Assembly: GCA_025054615.1 (NCBI GenBank)
Contig: JANWZO010000005.1
Span: forward strand, 62,001-126,000
DNA length: 64,000 nt
Origin: Kiritimatiellia bacterium
Lineage (GTDB): Bacteria > Verrucomicrobiota > Kiritimatiellia > CAIVKH01
Direction of reading: 5' to 3'
The notes beneath the pieces are model-generated. The model made no database searches. It was not told where the DNA came from and saw only the letters and a program-made list of their open reading frames with translations. Of this stretch, positions 1 to 8,447 are shown in pieces. The position numbers and the translations under genes are program-made. Within the stretch, counting starts at the first letter, position 1; every line of letters begins with the position of its first letter.

Positions 1-195
1 AAAGCTTTGAATCTTCAGTCCAGAATGGTTTCGGTTCTCGGGAGGCGTACACGTCACGCCCAAATCCGGCGTCCCTCCAGTGTGTCGGCGGAATGACGGC
101 GTATATTTACGCGACCGCGCGCTCCGACCGCATCCCGCCCCGAAAACGCCCTTCACAGACCGCCTGGGTCGCCGACTAGGAAACTTCGCGGCGAA

Positions 196-1659
196 TCACT
201 CGACAGTCTCCATCAGGATGGTGTCGATCAACTTGCCGCCGACGTCCACCTCCGTCACGGCAACAACGCGGCTGCCGGAGCGAACGAGTCCGTGGTCCCT
301 CAGGGCTTGAACTGCCTTGGCGAAGTTGCTTTCAGGGTTTTCCCCGAATTCCATATAGAAGGGGGTGAGCCCCCAGTGGAGCGTGAGCTGGTTCAACAGA
401 ATCTTGCTGTCCGTGAAAGCATATAGCGGAGAATGCAGGGGGCGGAGCCATGAGGCATTCCTCGCCATCGATCCGCGCCGCGTGAAGACAATCAGCGCTT
501 CCGCATTGACTTCCTTAGAAAGCACGAAAGCCGATTTGACCATCTTGGCGCCCAAGCTGTCCATTCGGGCAGCCTCCGCATAGTTGGCGCCGCCGCTCCG
601 TTCAACGCGGCGCGCGATACGATCCATCACCTCAATGCATTTGACCGGATAGCGCCCCACTGAGGTTTCGCCGGACAGCATGATGGCGTCCGCCTGCTCG
701 TAGACCGCGTTGGAGACATCGGTAATCTCTGCCCGCGTCGGCGAGGGATTTTCAATCATGGACTCCAGCATGTGCGTGGCGACGATGACGGGTTTGCCGC
801 GGATGATGCATTGTTTGACCACGCGCCGCTGGATGATCGGCAGCTCTTCATAGGGGCACTCCATGCCCAGATCGCCGCGCGCCACCATCACGCCATCTGC
901 AGCGTCGATGATCGCGTTGACGTTGCGTACGCCCTCTTGGTCCTCGAGCTTGGCGATCACGCGCTGCGGGGCTTTTCGATAATCGAGAATCGCCTTGAGC
1001 CGCATGACGTCCGCCGCCTCTCGACAGAACGACATCGCGATGAAGTCCACACCAAGCTCGATGCCCAACTCGACATCGCGAATGTCTTTGTCCGTCAGGG
1101 CGGGCAGATTCACTCGTACACCAGGCAGGTTGATGTGCCGGCGGCTGCCCAGGACGCCTTCGGTCAGCACCTCGCAGGTAAGCTGATTCCTACGCTTCTC
1201 CAGCACCTTGAGCTGGATCATGCCGTTGTCGACGACAACGATGTCTCCCACGCGGATGTCGTCAACCAATTGATCGTAATTGACGTCCACGGAATACTGC
1301 TCTTCTGACTTTTCGCCGCGCACCGTTAGGGCGATCCGCTCTCCAGGCTTCAGGTTGAGCTGGGTGGGCAGGTCGCCCGTCCGGATGGCCGGTCCCTGCA
1401 GGTCCATCAGAATACCGACCAATTTGCCCCTTTCGACAGCGGCCTCCCGAATCCGGCTGACCAGGGCGCGGGTGCTCTCCGGCGTGGCGTGGCTCATGTT
1501 GATCCGCGCCACGTTCATGCCCGCGTCGATCAATCGGCGGATCATTTCGGGCGATTCCGTCGCCGGTCCGAGCGTAGCGATGATTTTAGTTCGGCGAATT
1601 GCGTTTACCGACCGCGGAGGACATTCCGGAACGATTTCTGAATTTTCGCTCAACGACAT
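196..1659 (-). CDS. pyk: Pyruvate kinase
   Basis: Last step of glycolysis: phosphoenolpyruvate plus ADP to pyruvate plus ATP, in the cytoplasm. The 487-residue product has the barrel-domain start TKIIATLGPA (about 24-33), the active-site stretch VIAKLEDQEGVRN (234-246, with the catalytic Lys at 237), MVARGDLG (258-265) and the SGETSVGRYP signature, followed by the usual C-terminal domain; the length is normal for the family. The frame is open 19 codons further up to 1716, but the ATG at 1659 is preceded by AAAGGAA at good spacing and begins the family-like sequence. It is transcribed away from the tRNA genes and a candidate promoter lies at 1681-1709. Family assignment is certain. Confidence 0.96.
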   Translation of the reverse strand: MSLSENSEIVPECPPRSVNAIRRTKIIATLGPATESPEMIRRLIDAGMNVARINMSHATPESTRALVSRIREAAVERGKLVGILMDLQGPAIRTGDLPTQLNLKPGERIALTVRGEKSEEQYSVDVNYDQLVDDIRVGDIVVVDNGMIQLKVLEKRRNQLTCEVLTEGVLGSRRHINLPGVRVNLPALTDKDIRDVELGIELGVDFIAMSFCREAADVMRLKAILDYRKAPQRVIAKLEDQEGVRNVNAIIDAADGVMVARGDLGMECPYEELPIIQRRVVKQCIIRGKPVIVATHMLESMIENPSPTRAEITDVSNAVYEQADAIMLSGETSVGRYPVKCIEVMDRIARRVERSGGANYAEAARMDSLGAKMVKSAFVLSKEVNAEALIVFTRRGSMARNASWLRPLHSPLYAFTDSKILLNQLTLHWGLTPFYMEFGENPESNFAKAVQALRDHGLVRSGSRVVAVTEVDVGGKLIDTILMETVE

Positions 1660-1680
1660 GATGGTTCCTTTCGACCTAAC

Positions 1681-1709
1681 ACGATACGGACGGCGCTCCG
1701 CCGGCGCAA
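1681..1709 (-). promoter_or_regulatory. Candidate sigma-70 promoter of pyk
   Basis: On the minus strand TTGCGC (-35) is followed after exactly 17 bases by TATCGT (-10). A start about 8 bases on would give a 5' leader of about 15 nt containing the AAAGGAA ribosome site. Each hexamer matches 4 of 6 consensus bases, so this is a plausible but unproven promoter. Confidence 0.4.
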
Positions 1710-1758
1710 TCGCCACACCATAAAGTTTTTGTTACGCAGTCGGGGCCTCTCGACCGTC

Positions 1759-1786
1759 TTGACACCCTGCCCGCATCCGATACTGT
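1759..1786 (+). promoter_or_regulatory. Candidate promoter of tRNA-Val
   Basis: A perfect TTGACA -35 box (1759-1764) is followed after 16 bases by TACTGT, a weak -10 box, ending 11 bases before the mature tRNA. Position and -35 box are good; the -10 is poor. Confidence 0.45.
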
Positions 1787-1797
1787 CATCTTTTGCC

Positions 1798-1874
1798 GGG
1801 CGTATAGCTCAGTTGGCTAGAGCACTTCCTTGACATGGAAGGGGTCACAGGTTCAAGTCCTGTTACGCCCACCA
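1798..1874 (+). tRNA. tRNA-Val (GAC)
   Basis: A complete 77-nt cloverleaf with encoded CCA. The acceptor arm GGGCGTA pairs with TACGCCC, the D arm has AGCTCAGTTGGCTAGAGC, the anticodon stem CTTCC/GGAAG frames the loop TTGACAT with anticodon GAC, and the T arm contains GGTTCAAGTCC. GAC reads valine codons GUC/GUU. Confidence 0.96.
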
Positions 1875-1971
1875 TTTTAACCGGATATTCTTCGGTCAAC
1901 AGGCGGGGCGACTGGCTGACTCGGATTGTAGTTGATTTTCAGCGCGATCAGACGATTCTTGCCTTTGTATT

Positions 1972-2048
1972 GGTGACCGTAGCTCAGTTGGCAGAGCGTC
2001 AGGTTGTGGCCCTGAATGTCGCGGGTTCGAATCCCGTCGGTCACCCCA
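1972..2048 (+). tRNA. tRNA-His (GTG)
   Basis: Complete cloverleaf: acceptor GTGACCG/CGGTCAC, D arm AGCTCAGTTGGCAGAGC, anticodon loop TTGTGGC with anticodon GTG, T arm GGGTTCGAATCCC and encoded CCA. An extra 5' G at 1972 faces C73 (2045), the G-1:C73 pair used by histidyl-tRNA synthetase, so the start is set at 1972. It lies 97 nt after tRNA-Val; no separate promoter is obvious, so the two may share a transcript. Confidence 0.96.
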
Positions 2049-2163
2049 CGTCGAGGTCATTTCATCCCTTCTGGAGCTATTTCAAGCAAGTTTACGTAGA
2101 ATGACGTCGAAGGATGACTCCGGCCGATAAGGTTCAATCGCCGGGGTGTCGCCCTCATGCGGG

Positions 2164-3906
2164 TTAGAGAAAACCCTCCGCGTGGAGCTGGTCGAGAAAA
2201 TCCTTGGGTTCCTGATGGGCCGGCGGCGGTTCGGGTAGTTCCGGTGCTACTTTCTCCAGCTTGCGCCGCTTGATCCAGAAATATGGGTGGCTTTCGACTA
2301 ACGCGATCATCTTGGCGTGTCGGACAATCCGGTCGAATTCCGCGATGTATTCGCTCAAAAACATGCCCGCGATCGGCGCCCATTCGTGGTTGATGATTTT
2401 TTCGTTGAGGAGCGCCTTCGCGGAGAGGCTGCGCTCGGCGTAGCTGTCTCGGGCGATCAGAATCTGGTGGGCCATGCCTTGGAAGTCCTTCTGGTCCGGA
2501 TCAAGGGACCGGATCACGAGAAGCAGGATGTGATCCGCCTGTTCAAACAGTTCAAACAAAGCCTGCTGAGCTTCTCTTGGAAATGCCGCTCCGCGCGTCT
2601 TCAGACGCTGTTCGGTTAGATCCGCGATATTCTCATTATGGTCGCCTATCCTCTCGATGTCGACCATGCACCGGTTCAGATGCTGGATCATGATGGCCTG
2701 ACGTCTTGAAAGGTAGCGAGTGGTGAGGCGCCTCAGGTAGTCTTTTAGGGCGGTCTGAATTTCATCGACCGCCTCTTCATTGCGTCGAATCGTTCGAAGC
2801 GTTCGGGGATTGAGTCGAAACATGATCTCAGCATTGAGCCTGAAGGTGTGCTCGCAGAGCGCCGCAACGCGTTGCAGTTCACGGATCGCCAGGTAGATGG
2901 CTTGCTCCGGCTTTGCGATCGCCTCATCTTCCAAATAACTCCCGGCCTGAGGCGGCGAGCGCGACGGCATCAGCTTGCAAACCAGCCAAACAAACGGCCG
3001 GCGCATCGGGAGCACCGCGACGGCGGTCATCACCATCACCGCGGTGTGCAAATTGGCCGTTTGTCGGACCAGATCCGACGAACTGGCGCAGATGAGGGGA
3101 ATCAGCAGTGGCTCTGCGACGAGGGCTAACGCGGATCCGACGAGGTTGAAAAGAAGGTGCGCCACGGCTCCCCGTTTTGCTTCGACCGACGTGCCGATCG
3201 ATCCGAGGAGCGCGGTCGAGCAGGTCCCGATGTGCGCCCCCAGCACCAGCGGAAACACGGTCTCGAGCGATGAGAACACCCCAGCATCGATCAGGGCGAA
3301 AATCATTCCGATCATCGCGCCGCTGCTCTGGATCACCGCGGTCGCTGAAGCAGCAGCCGCCAGAGCGGCCAACTGGCCGAAAAACCCAGATCCTTGTGGC
3401 GCCGCCACCAGCGGGCGAATCGCCTCCCGATGGGGGGATACGGCCTCGCTCATGAGATTCATGGACAGAAAGAGTAGGCCAAACGCCGCAATCGCCTGAC
3501 CCAACGCATTCCACGGGGGTCGCCGTAAGCCGAAGTGAATTATGGCTCCGAAAAGGATGGGGATGAAAAAATAGTGCCCCACCTTGAACGAGATCAGTTG
3601 CATCGAGAGCGTCGTTCCGATGTTCGCGCCCACAATCGGGCCGATCGCCTGGGACAAGGTGAGCAGGCCGGCGTTAAGGAAACCAACCACCATCACCGTT
3701 GTCGCGCTGCTATGCAGAAGAAAACCAAGCACGATCCCGAGCGCGGCGCCGACCCATCGTCCTCTCGTGGCCCGTCGAACCAGATTGCGCAAGGTGCGGC
3801 TGGCGGACTTTTGCAAGCCCTCGGTCATCCACTGGATTGAAAATAAGAACAGGGCAAGTCCGCCGCCCACGCGCAACAGAGTCAGCGCGAGGGAATCAGC
3901 GTCCAT
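2164..3906 (-). CDS. Na+/phosphate cotransporter family protein with PhoU-like C-terminus
   Basis: A 580-residue inner-membrane protein. The first ~310 residues hold hydrophobic segments with the duplicated Na/Pi-cotransporter signatures: HSSATT and GANIGTT in the first repeat, QSSGA and GAHIGT in the second. Residues ~340-540 are a helical, charged PhoU-like domain, followed by a Pro-rich tail. By family this would be a sodium-driven phosphate importer (NptA/YjbB type); the PhoU-like part suggests regulation, but the substrate is not proven by sequence. Its start overlaps the end of the NUDIX gene upstream by 11 bp, so the two are probably co-transcribed. Confidence 0.88.
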   Translation of the reverse strand: MDADSLALTLLRVGGGLALFLFSIQWMTEGLQKSASRTLRNLVRRATRGRWVGAALGIVLGFLLHSSATTVMVVGFLNAGLLTLSQAIGPIVGANIGTTLSMQLISFKVGHYFFIPILFGAIIHFGLRRPPWNALGQAIAAFGLLFLSMNLMSEAVSPHREAIRPLVAAPQGSGFFGQLAALAAAASATAVIQSSGAMIGMIFALIDAGVFSSLETVFPLVLGAHIGTCSTALLGSIGTSVEAKRGAVAHLLFNLVGSALALVAEPLLIPLICASSSDLVRQTANLHTAVMVMTAVAVLPMRRPFVWLVCKLMPSRSPPQAGSYLEDEAIAKPEQAIYLAIRELQRVAALCEHTFRLNAEIMFRLNPRTLRTIRRNEEAVDEIQTALKDYLRRLTTRYLSRRQAIMIQHLNRCMVDIERIGDHNENIADLTEQRLKTRGAAFPREAQQALFELFEQADHILLLVIRSLDPDQKDFQGMAHQILIARDSYAERSLSAKALLNEKIINHEWAPIAGMFLSEYIAEFDRIVRHAKMIALVESHPYFWIKRRKLEKVAPELPEPPPAHQEPKDFLDQLHAEGFL

Positions 3907-4432
3907 GGTCCCCCCGGGAACCGTTCGGTGTTCCAGCCTCGAGCTCGTAGCCCAGCATCGAATCGCCGTCGAACAAAAAGCGGCCTTTGAAAGGGCGGCC
4001 CTCGATCATCAGTGGGAGCCAGATGCGATCGTCCGCCCACATCTCATGGTACGGTATCGCATCGAGGGGGGTCCACAAGGGGTCCGCCTCGTCCGTCGAC
4101 TGCGCCTCGCCGAGGACGTCGGCGGCTGTGAAGACGTACCCGTGAATCGAATGCCCGTCGGCGAATTGGAACAGCAGCTCTCCGGCCGGCCGGACGTGGA
4201 CGGGGGTGACTCGTAATTCCTCTTGAACTTCTCGGATGGCGCACTCCAGTGGCGATTCCCCGGGGTCGATCCGGCCGCCAGGTCCATTGACTTTGCCCGC
4301 GCCGAGTCCGCGCTTCTTGCGAATGAACAGGATGTTGCCACCGCGAATAACAAACAGGAGCGTCGCCCGCTCGGCGGGCGCCCAGGTATCCCAATCGATT
4401 TCGCTGAACTCTCGGATCGGTTTCCGGACCAT
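3896..4432 (-). CDS. NUDIX hydrolase, MutT/MTH1-like
   Basis: A 178-residue NUDIX-fold protein, likely a cytoplasmic nucleoside-triphosphate pyrophosphatase (an oxidised purine dNTP sanitiser such as MTH1 is the nearest type; inference). The Nudix box is seen as GRIDPGE, seven residues, then REVQEELRV at about 53-75. It keeps the metal-binding REXXEE glutamates, but the usual Gly near the end of the box is Arg. The N-terminus [25 protein letters not shown] is typical of MTH1-like enzymes. It is first in a two-gene unit with the Na/Pi cotransporter, overlapping it by 11 bp, and diverges from the NqrM-like gene. Confidence 0.88.
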   Translation of the reverse strand: MVRKPIREFSEIDWDTWAPAERATLLFVIRGGNILFIRKKRGLGAGKVNGPGGRIDPGESPLECAIREVQEELRVTPVHVRPAGELLFQFADGHSIHGYVFTAADVLGEAQSTDEADPLWTPLDAIPYHEMWADDRIWLPLMIEGRPFKGRFLFDGDSMLGYELEAGTPNGSRGDHGR

Positions 4433-4548
4433 AGGCGATTATCTTGGAATTCATCCGAAGGGAACGCGATGATTTTTTCAGCCGGGTGCTCCCATCAGCA
4501 GCCGCCGCGCTCTTGACCTCACAGAGTCACGCGCGTACGGTTCCGAAT

Positions 4549-4770
4549 GTGAGTACATTCGCGGCATATCTGGTTGCCATCGTTGTGATCCTGGGTCTGT
4601 GCGCTCTGGGATTATCGATCGGTATTCTACTTCGCGGTCGAGGTTTCCAGACCTGCGGGCGGGCGCAGACAACAACGGCTGACGGAGAGGAGATTGTCTG
4701 CCCCGCATGTGGACAGGGCGAATGCCGCCAGAAGAGTGACGCTCGCCGGACTTTCTCCTCTTCATCGTAG
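4549..4770 (+). CDS. Small membrane protein resembling NqrM (DUF539)
   Basis: A 73-residue product when begun at the GTG at 4549 (the open frame reaches back to 4444). It has one N-terminal membrane helix (about residues 4-25, [20 protein letters not shown]), then a basic stretch and four cysteines in the pattern TCG...CPACGQGEC. This layout matches NqrM, the small factor that helps insert iron into Na+-translocating NADH:quinone oxidoreductase; the spacing of the first two cysteines is longer than usual. No nqr genes are in the window. No clear ribosome site precedes either start. Coding status is likely, function tentative. Confidence 0.55.
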   Translation: MSTFAAYLVAIVVILGLCALGLSIGILLRGRGFQTCGRAQTTTADGEEIVCPACGQGECRQKSDARRTFSSSS

Positions 4771-4800
4771 TTCGGGCCGTCGACTGGGATTGGCTACAAT
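4771..4800 (+). promoter_or_regulatory. Possible promoter of prfA
   Basis: TACAAT at 4795-4800 matches five of six -10 bases and lies 17 bases before the prfA ATG, giving a very short leader. The -35 position holds TTCGGG, a poor match. Weak evidence. Confidence 0.3.
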
Positions 4801-4817
4801 TTCCCGGTCTCCCCGCT

Positions 4818-5909
4818 ATGATTGACCCTGCCTATATCGACAAGTTGACGTCGAGGCTTGCCGTCCTGGAAGCCGAGCTGGCAGATCCCGCCACTGTCGC
4901 CAATCAAGCCAGGTACCGGACGCTGCTCGCTGAGCACCAAAACCTTCAGCGAGTGCGCGAAACGGCGGACACTTATTTTCGGCTCCTTCGCGAGCGGGAC
5001 GAAGCGGTCGCCCTTTCAAATTCCGATGAACCCGAATTGCGGGATATGGCGCGGTCCGAGGTCGTGCGTATCGAGTCGGAACTGCCAGCCGCGGAACATG
5101 CGCTGAAACTGGCCCTGCTTCCTCCAGACCCGGATGACAGCCGCAACACCATTATGGAAATTCGCGCCGGCACGGGTGGCGAAGAGGCGGCCCTTTTTGC
5201 CGCGGATCTTTTCCGCATGTATTCAAAGTTTGCAGCATCGCGCGGTTGGCGGGTCGCCGTCATCGACGCCAGCCCGTCTGATCTCGGCGGCTTCAAGGAA
5301 ATCATCTTCAGCGTCGAAGGAGAAAACGTGTACCGGTTGCTGCGCTACGAAAGCGGGTGCCATCGGGTCCAGCGCGTCCCCGAAACCGAGGCTCAAGGAC
5401 GCATTCACACTTCGGCGGCAACGGTCGCCGTGCTGCCCGAAGCGCAGGAGACGGACGAGGTCGTCATCCGGCCGGAAGACATACGCATCGACCTTTTCCG
5501 CGCCTCGGGCGCAGGCGGGCAGAAGGTCAACAAAACGGAGTCCGCGGTGCGGATCACGCATCTACCGACCGGACTGGTGGTGCAATGCCAGGATGAGCGG
5601 TCCCAACACAAAAACCGGGAGCGCGCGCTGAAGGTGCTTGCGGCGCGGCTCCTGGACCGAATCCGGTCGGAAGAACAGGCCCGGCTGGCCGGCGAGCGCC
5701 GGGCGCAGGTTGGTTCCGGGGACCGGAGTGAGCGGATCCGCACCTACAATTTCCCGCAAAATCGCGTGACAGACCACCGGATCAATTTGACTCTTTATAG
5801 CCTCGACCGAGTGATGGAGGGGGAGCTCGATCCGTTGGTTCAGGCCCTGTACGAGCGGGATTTGGAGCTGAAACTGCAGCAACACTTGGGACATGCAGCC
5901 GTGCGCTAA
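4818..5909 (+). CDS. prfA: Peptide chain release factor 1
   Basis: Recognises UAA and UAG stop codons and triggers peptidyl-tRNA hydrolysis on the ribosome. The 363-residue product has the codon-reading tripeptide P-E-T at 188-190 (the PxT type that marks RF1 rather than the SPF of RF2) in the context [19 protein letters not shown]. The catalytic GGQ is at 233-235. Length and domain order (N-terminal helices, PCRF domain from ~60, GGQ domain) are normal. No prmC methyltransferase gene follows, unlike the common prfA-prmC pairing. No strong ribosome site precedes the ATG. Confidence 0.96.
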   Translation: MIDPAYIDKLTSRLAVLEAELADPATVANQARYRTLLAEHQNLQRVRETADTYFRLLRERDEAVALSNSDEPELRDMARSEVVRIESELPAAEHALKLALLPPDPDDSRNTIMEIRAGTGGEEAALFAADLFRMYSKFAASRGWRVAVIDASPSDLGGFKEIIFSVEGENVYRLLRYESGCHRVQRVPETEAQGRIHTSAATVAVLPEAQETDEVVIRPEDIRIDLFRASGAGGQKVNKTESAVRITHLPTGLVVQCQDERSQHKNRERALKVLAARLLDRIRSEEQARLAGERRAQVGSGDRSERIRTYNFPQNRVTDHRINLTLYSLDRVMEGELDPLVQALYERDLELKLQQHLGHAAVR

Positions 5910-5948
5910 TCTGCCGGTCCGTTTGGCGAGCTAACGACAAGACATGCT

Positions 5949-5969
5949 GACCAAGGGCTAACCCTGGTC
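5949..5969. terminator. Hairpin after prfA
   Basis: GACCAAGGG and CCCTGGTC form an 8-bp stem with one bulged A around the loop CTAA. No T-run follows, so this is at best a weak or factor-assisted terminator. Confidence 0.3.
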
Positions 5970-6011
5970 TGCTGTTGCCGGGACGGGGATCTTGAGCTTG
6001 GACTTCAATCG

Positions 6012-6042
6012 GAATCGCTATTGATCCCCAGGATGGCGATTC
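6012..6042. terminator. Second hairpin after prfA
   Basis: GAATCGC (6012-6018) and GCGATTC (6036-6042) are perfectly complementary, and the 17-nt loop contains a further ATCC/GGAT pairing. The 3' side runs into TTAGCC rather than a T-tract. It lies between prfA and the TRAM gene and may end prfA transcription. Confidence 0.35.
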
Positions 6043-6118
6043 TTAGCCTAATGCCGCGGATGCTACATGCTTCGGGCGTTCCATGGGATCCGAATCAACA
6101 CCGCTACAGCCGACCGCG

Positions 6119-7012
6119 ATGCCCCCGTGCAGGCGGATTTCCTTCTTTTTATTGGCCGCCGCCGTAATGTTCGCTCCGATGGGCTTGGTGCTCGCTCGCG
6201 ATGAACGGGCGCCAGAGCAGGAGGTTTCCATTCTCGGGACGCGGGAAGATGCAGGGACCTCCGTCAGCGCCGGCGAGATTCTTGACGCGACACAGACCAA
6301 TAGTCTGAAGCCGGAAGTCGGCCAGCGATACCGCGTTCGGCTCCTCGGCGAATCTCCCGATGGCGCGTGGATGCTCGCGCGGATTGGGGAAACCTTGACC
6401 TACGTACGCGGCGGTACATCGGGCGAGGTGGTTGAGGTTGAGGTGACCCGCGTATATCGGACCACCGCAGATGCGAAAATTCTAAGCCTCGAGACCTCCA
6501 TACCTCCTGATACGGCGATCTCACCAGCGAGGAAGCCGTCGTCAGTCGAGCCGACAGTTTCCATAACCGAACCGCAAGAAGTCTACACGGGTGTGGTCGA
6601 GCGGCTCGGGAGCAAGGGAGACGGACTGGTCTACGTCGAAGGGACCCCGGTTTACATTTCAGGGGCCCAGCCCGGCGAGCGTGTTGTCTTCGAAATCACG
6701 TCAAAACGGGAGCGCTATTGGACGGGGAAGCTGCTGAGAAGAATATGGGCTGAAGAGCCTGGACGCACACGTCCGTCCGAGGCGCGGCCGTGGCGGGCGC
6801 CGCGGGTTGTCGAAGGGGCAGAATTCGAAGTTGTGGTGAGCGAACGCGAAATCCGCAACCCGGACAAAAATGGGGTAGCGCGAATCGATGGATTGGCGGT
6901 CATCGTGCCCGACTCCCGCCCCGGCGACAGGGTGAGGATTCGAATCGTCGAGCGGCGGCCCACACTGGCGCGGTCGGAAATCATCGAACGCCTACCTCAA
7001 GAGGCCAAGTAA
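6119..7012 (+). CDS. Exported or membrane-anchored protein with three TRAM-like domains
   Basis: A 297-residue protein of unknown function. The N-terminus (MPPCRRISFFLLAA onward, to about residue 26) is a signal peptide or membrane anchor. Three beta-rich units resemble TRAM domains: about 75-125 (YRVRLLGESPDGAWMLAR), 155-215 (GSKGDGLVYVEGTPVYI) and 240-292 (NGVARIDGLAVIVPD, then RPGDRVRIRIVE). TRAM domains normally bind RNA in cytoplasmic enzymes such as MiaB and RlmD. The start at 6119 is preferred because codons between an upstream ATG at 6083 and 6119 lack the GC-rich third positions of the gene; neither start has a clear ribosome site. It stands alone between prfA and a tRNA gene. Confidence 0.75.
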   Translation: MPPCRRISFFLLAAAVMFAPMGLVLARDERAPEQEVSILGTREDAGTSVSAGEILDATQTNSLKPEVGQRYRVRLLGESPDGAWMLARIGETLTYVRGGTSGEVVEVEVTRVYRTTADAKILSLETSIPPDTAISPARKPSSVEPTVSITEPQEVYTGVVERLGSKGDGLVYVEGTPVYISGAQPGERVVFEITSKRERYWTGKLLRRIWAEEPGRTRPSEARPWRAPRVVEGAEFEVVVSEREIRNPDKNGVARIDGLAVIVPDSRPGDRVRIRIVERRPTLARSEIIERLPQEAK

Positions 7013-7143
7013 GTGGCGCCTTTCTAGTGCGCGAGACGTTGCTGATCCGCCGCACCTTCGGTCTACGCTGCCTAAGCGGCATCATAAGATATCTTGGTCC
7101 GATCGAATTGGCCGTCGGGCAGTGTTGTGCCGAAATAGCCGGG

Positions 7144-7215
7144 TTTTTCCATGGTCTGTAAATTCCATGGAATGGAAATGGTCGCCGATTGATTTTCCAT
7201 ACGATGGAAAATTTT
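7144..7215 (+). repeat. Dyad intergenic repeat, copy A (72 bp)
   Basis: Begins with the half-site TTTTTCCAT, then G-GTCTGTAA, a first palindrome TTCCAT-GGA-ATGGAA (7163-7177), a 15-base spacer and a second palindrome ATTTTCCAT-ACG-ATGGAAAAT (7193-7212 region, nine paired bases). Aligned without gaps it is identical to copy C (59113-59184) at 56 of 72 positions, with differences concentrated in the spacer. It lies 107 bp upstream of tRNA-Lys, in the same orientation relative to its downstream gene as the other copies. Confidence 0.8.
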
Positions 7216-7278
7216 GCGCGGCGAGTTTAGGCCTGGGGGAGGCTGAGGGTTAGTACCGGGGCGCGGACGTTGGGTTTT

Positions 7279-7307
7279 TTGACAAACGTGTGTCAATCTC
7301 CTATAGA
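7279..7307 (+). promoter_or_regulatory. Promoter of tRNA-Lys with overlapping palindrome
   Basis: TTGACA (7279-7284) and TATAGA (7302-7307) are separated by exactly 17 bases and end 15 bases before the tRNA: a strong sigma-70-type promoter. The -35 box is the left arm of a near-perfect palindrome TTGACAAACGTGTGTCAA (7279-7296, 16 of 18 positions symmetric). That palindrome could be an operator through which a dimeric repressor blocks the promoter (inference). Confidence 0.7.
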
Positions 7308-7322
7308 TTACGGGTCTGGTCC

Positions 7323-7398
7323 GGGCCGGTAGCTCAGTTGGTAGAGCACGAGACTTTTAATCTTGTGGTCGAGGGTTCGATTCCCTCCCGGCTCACCA
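7323..7398 (+). tRNA. tRNA-Lys (TTT)
   Basis: A 76-nt cloverleaf with encoded CCA: acceptor GGGCCGG/CCGGCTC (one G-U pair), D arm GCTCAGTTGGTAGAGC, anticodon stem CGAGA/TCTTG with loop CTTTTAA and anticodon TTT, T arm GAGGGTTCGATTCCCTC. It sits downstream of a strong promoter and only 7 nt before the start codon of the acyltransferase gene. Confidence 0.97.
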
Positions 7399-7405
7399 CT
7401 ACGAC

Positions 7406-8392
7406 ATGACCCGCCTTCGAACGATCCGCGCCGCTCCGGAGGTCTGGCTTGCGCGGGCCGCCATATGGATAGTTCCACGGATGTCGCGCCGCGCCCTGAT
7501 TCGGACGGCCCGGGCGCTGGGATCGCTGGCCTACTACGTGGGCAGAGGGCGTACGCGCCGCATCGCCGAGGCCAATCTGGCGATTGTGTTTCCGGAACGT
7601 TCGCCGCGGGAGCGCCGCCGCATCTTGAAGCGATCGTTGCAGACGTTTGCGCAGTCGATGTTGGAGGTCTTCTGGCTCGGTCGCGACGCCGGGAAGCGGC
7701 TCGCATCACTTGTGGAGCTAGATTCCTCCTATGACGCGCTGTTGCGGCCGGGCCCCGCGATTTGCGTGACGGCGCACCTTGGCAACTGGGAAGCGCTTGG
7801 GATGGCGTTGAGTCTGCGGACGGGCGAGCCGCTGGTGAGCGTGGCCGCGGCGATCAAAAACCGGCGCGTGGATGAATTATTTGTAAACCTTCGGCGGGTG
7901 ACTGGGCAGGAAATCGTTCCGCGCAAAGGCGCCGTGAGGTCGCTGCTTCGGGCGTTGCGCAGTGGCCGCAAAATCGCGCTGGTGCTGGACCAGAACACAA
8001 AGCCGGTGGAGGGCGGAATTTTTGTCGACTTTCTTGGCTTGCCCGCGCCCGTATCCACGGCGCCCGCGCTGTTGGCGCTGCGGACCGGCGCGCCGATTTA
8101 CGTGGGGGCGGCCATTCCCGTGGAAGGCGGCCGCTATCGGGCGACGCCAGTCGTTCATGTGCCGTTGGAAACCAGCGGGGGTACAGATGAGGAGGTCGTC
8201 CGCGCGACCACGGCGCGGATTGCGGCTGAACTGTCCGCCTTGATCCGGGCATACCCGGAGGCGTGGGTGTGGAGTTACAAGCGGTGGAAAATTCGGCCTC
8301 CGGGGGCGCTTGAAGCGGCGTACCCCTTTTATTCGCGGCCACTTCATGAAACAGATTTGCCGCGGAATCGGCCGCTGCCCGAGGGGCTGTGA
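7406..8392 (+). CDS. Lysophospholipid/lauroyl acyltransferase (LpxL/HtrB family)
   Basis: A 328-residue inner-membrane acyltransferase of the LpxL/LpxM family, which adds secondary acyl chains to lipid A from acyl-ACP. Visible are a hydrophobic N-terminal segment (about 10-45), the catalytic HX4E block as HLGNWE at 124-129, the later ALVLDQNTKPVEGG region and the C-terminal YPEAWVWSYKRWK seen in this family. Lipid A is the expected acceptor, but related members act on other lipids. The ATG lies 7 nt after the tRNA-Lys CCA, with no ribosome site of its own. The message is therefore probably cut out of a tRNA precursor and starts almost leaderless. Confidence 0.85.
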   Translation: MTRLRTIRAAPEVWLARAAIWIVPRMSRRALIRTARALGSLAYYVGRGRTRRIAEANLAIVFPERSPRERRRILKRSLQTFAQSMLEVFWLGRDAGKRLASLVELDSSYDALLRPGPAICVTAHLGNWEALGMALSLRTGEPLVSVAAAIKNRRVDELFVNLRRVTGQEIVPRKGAVRSLLRALRSGRKIALVLDQNTKPVEGGIFVDFLGLPAPVSTAPALLALRTGAPIYVGAAIPVEGGRYRATPVVHVPLETSGGTDEEVVRATTARIAAELSALIRAYPEAWVWSYKRWKIRPPGALEAAYPFYSRPLHETDLPRNRPLPEGL

Positions 8393-8447
8393 TGCGGGCC
8401 AACTCCACGGTTGGCAACGCTTCGACGAGCCGATACGTTGCTGACCT

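Larger units (their letters stand above)
7013..7322. other. Intergenic region before tRNA-Lys
   Basis: This 310-bp gap between the TRAM gene and tRNA-Lys holds the dyad repeat (7144-7215) and the tRNA promoter with its overlapping palindrome (7279-7307). Bases 7013-7143 show no open frame with coding character and no other motif I can support. Confidence 0.6.

Noticed and set aside
1-195. Possible feature left of pyk
   Set aside because: No codon character, tRNA, or convincing terminator; the small open frame at 80-310 overlaps pyk and has no support.
7144-7190. A conserved micro-peptide starting ATG-STC-TGT in all three repeat copies
   Set aside because: The three translations agree only where the DNA repeat agrees, end at different points, and have no ribosome sites.
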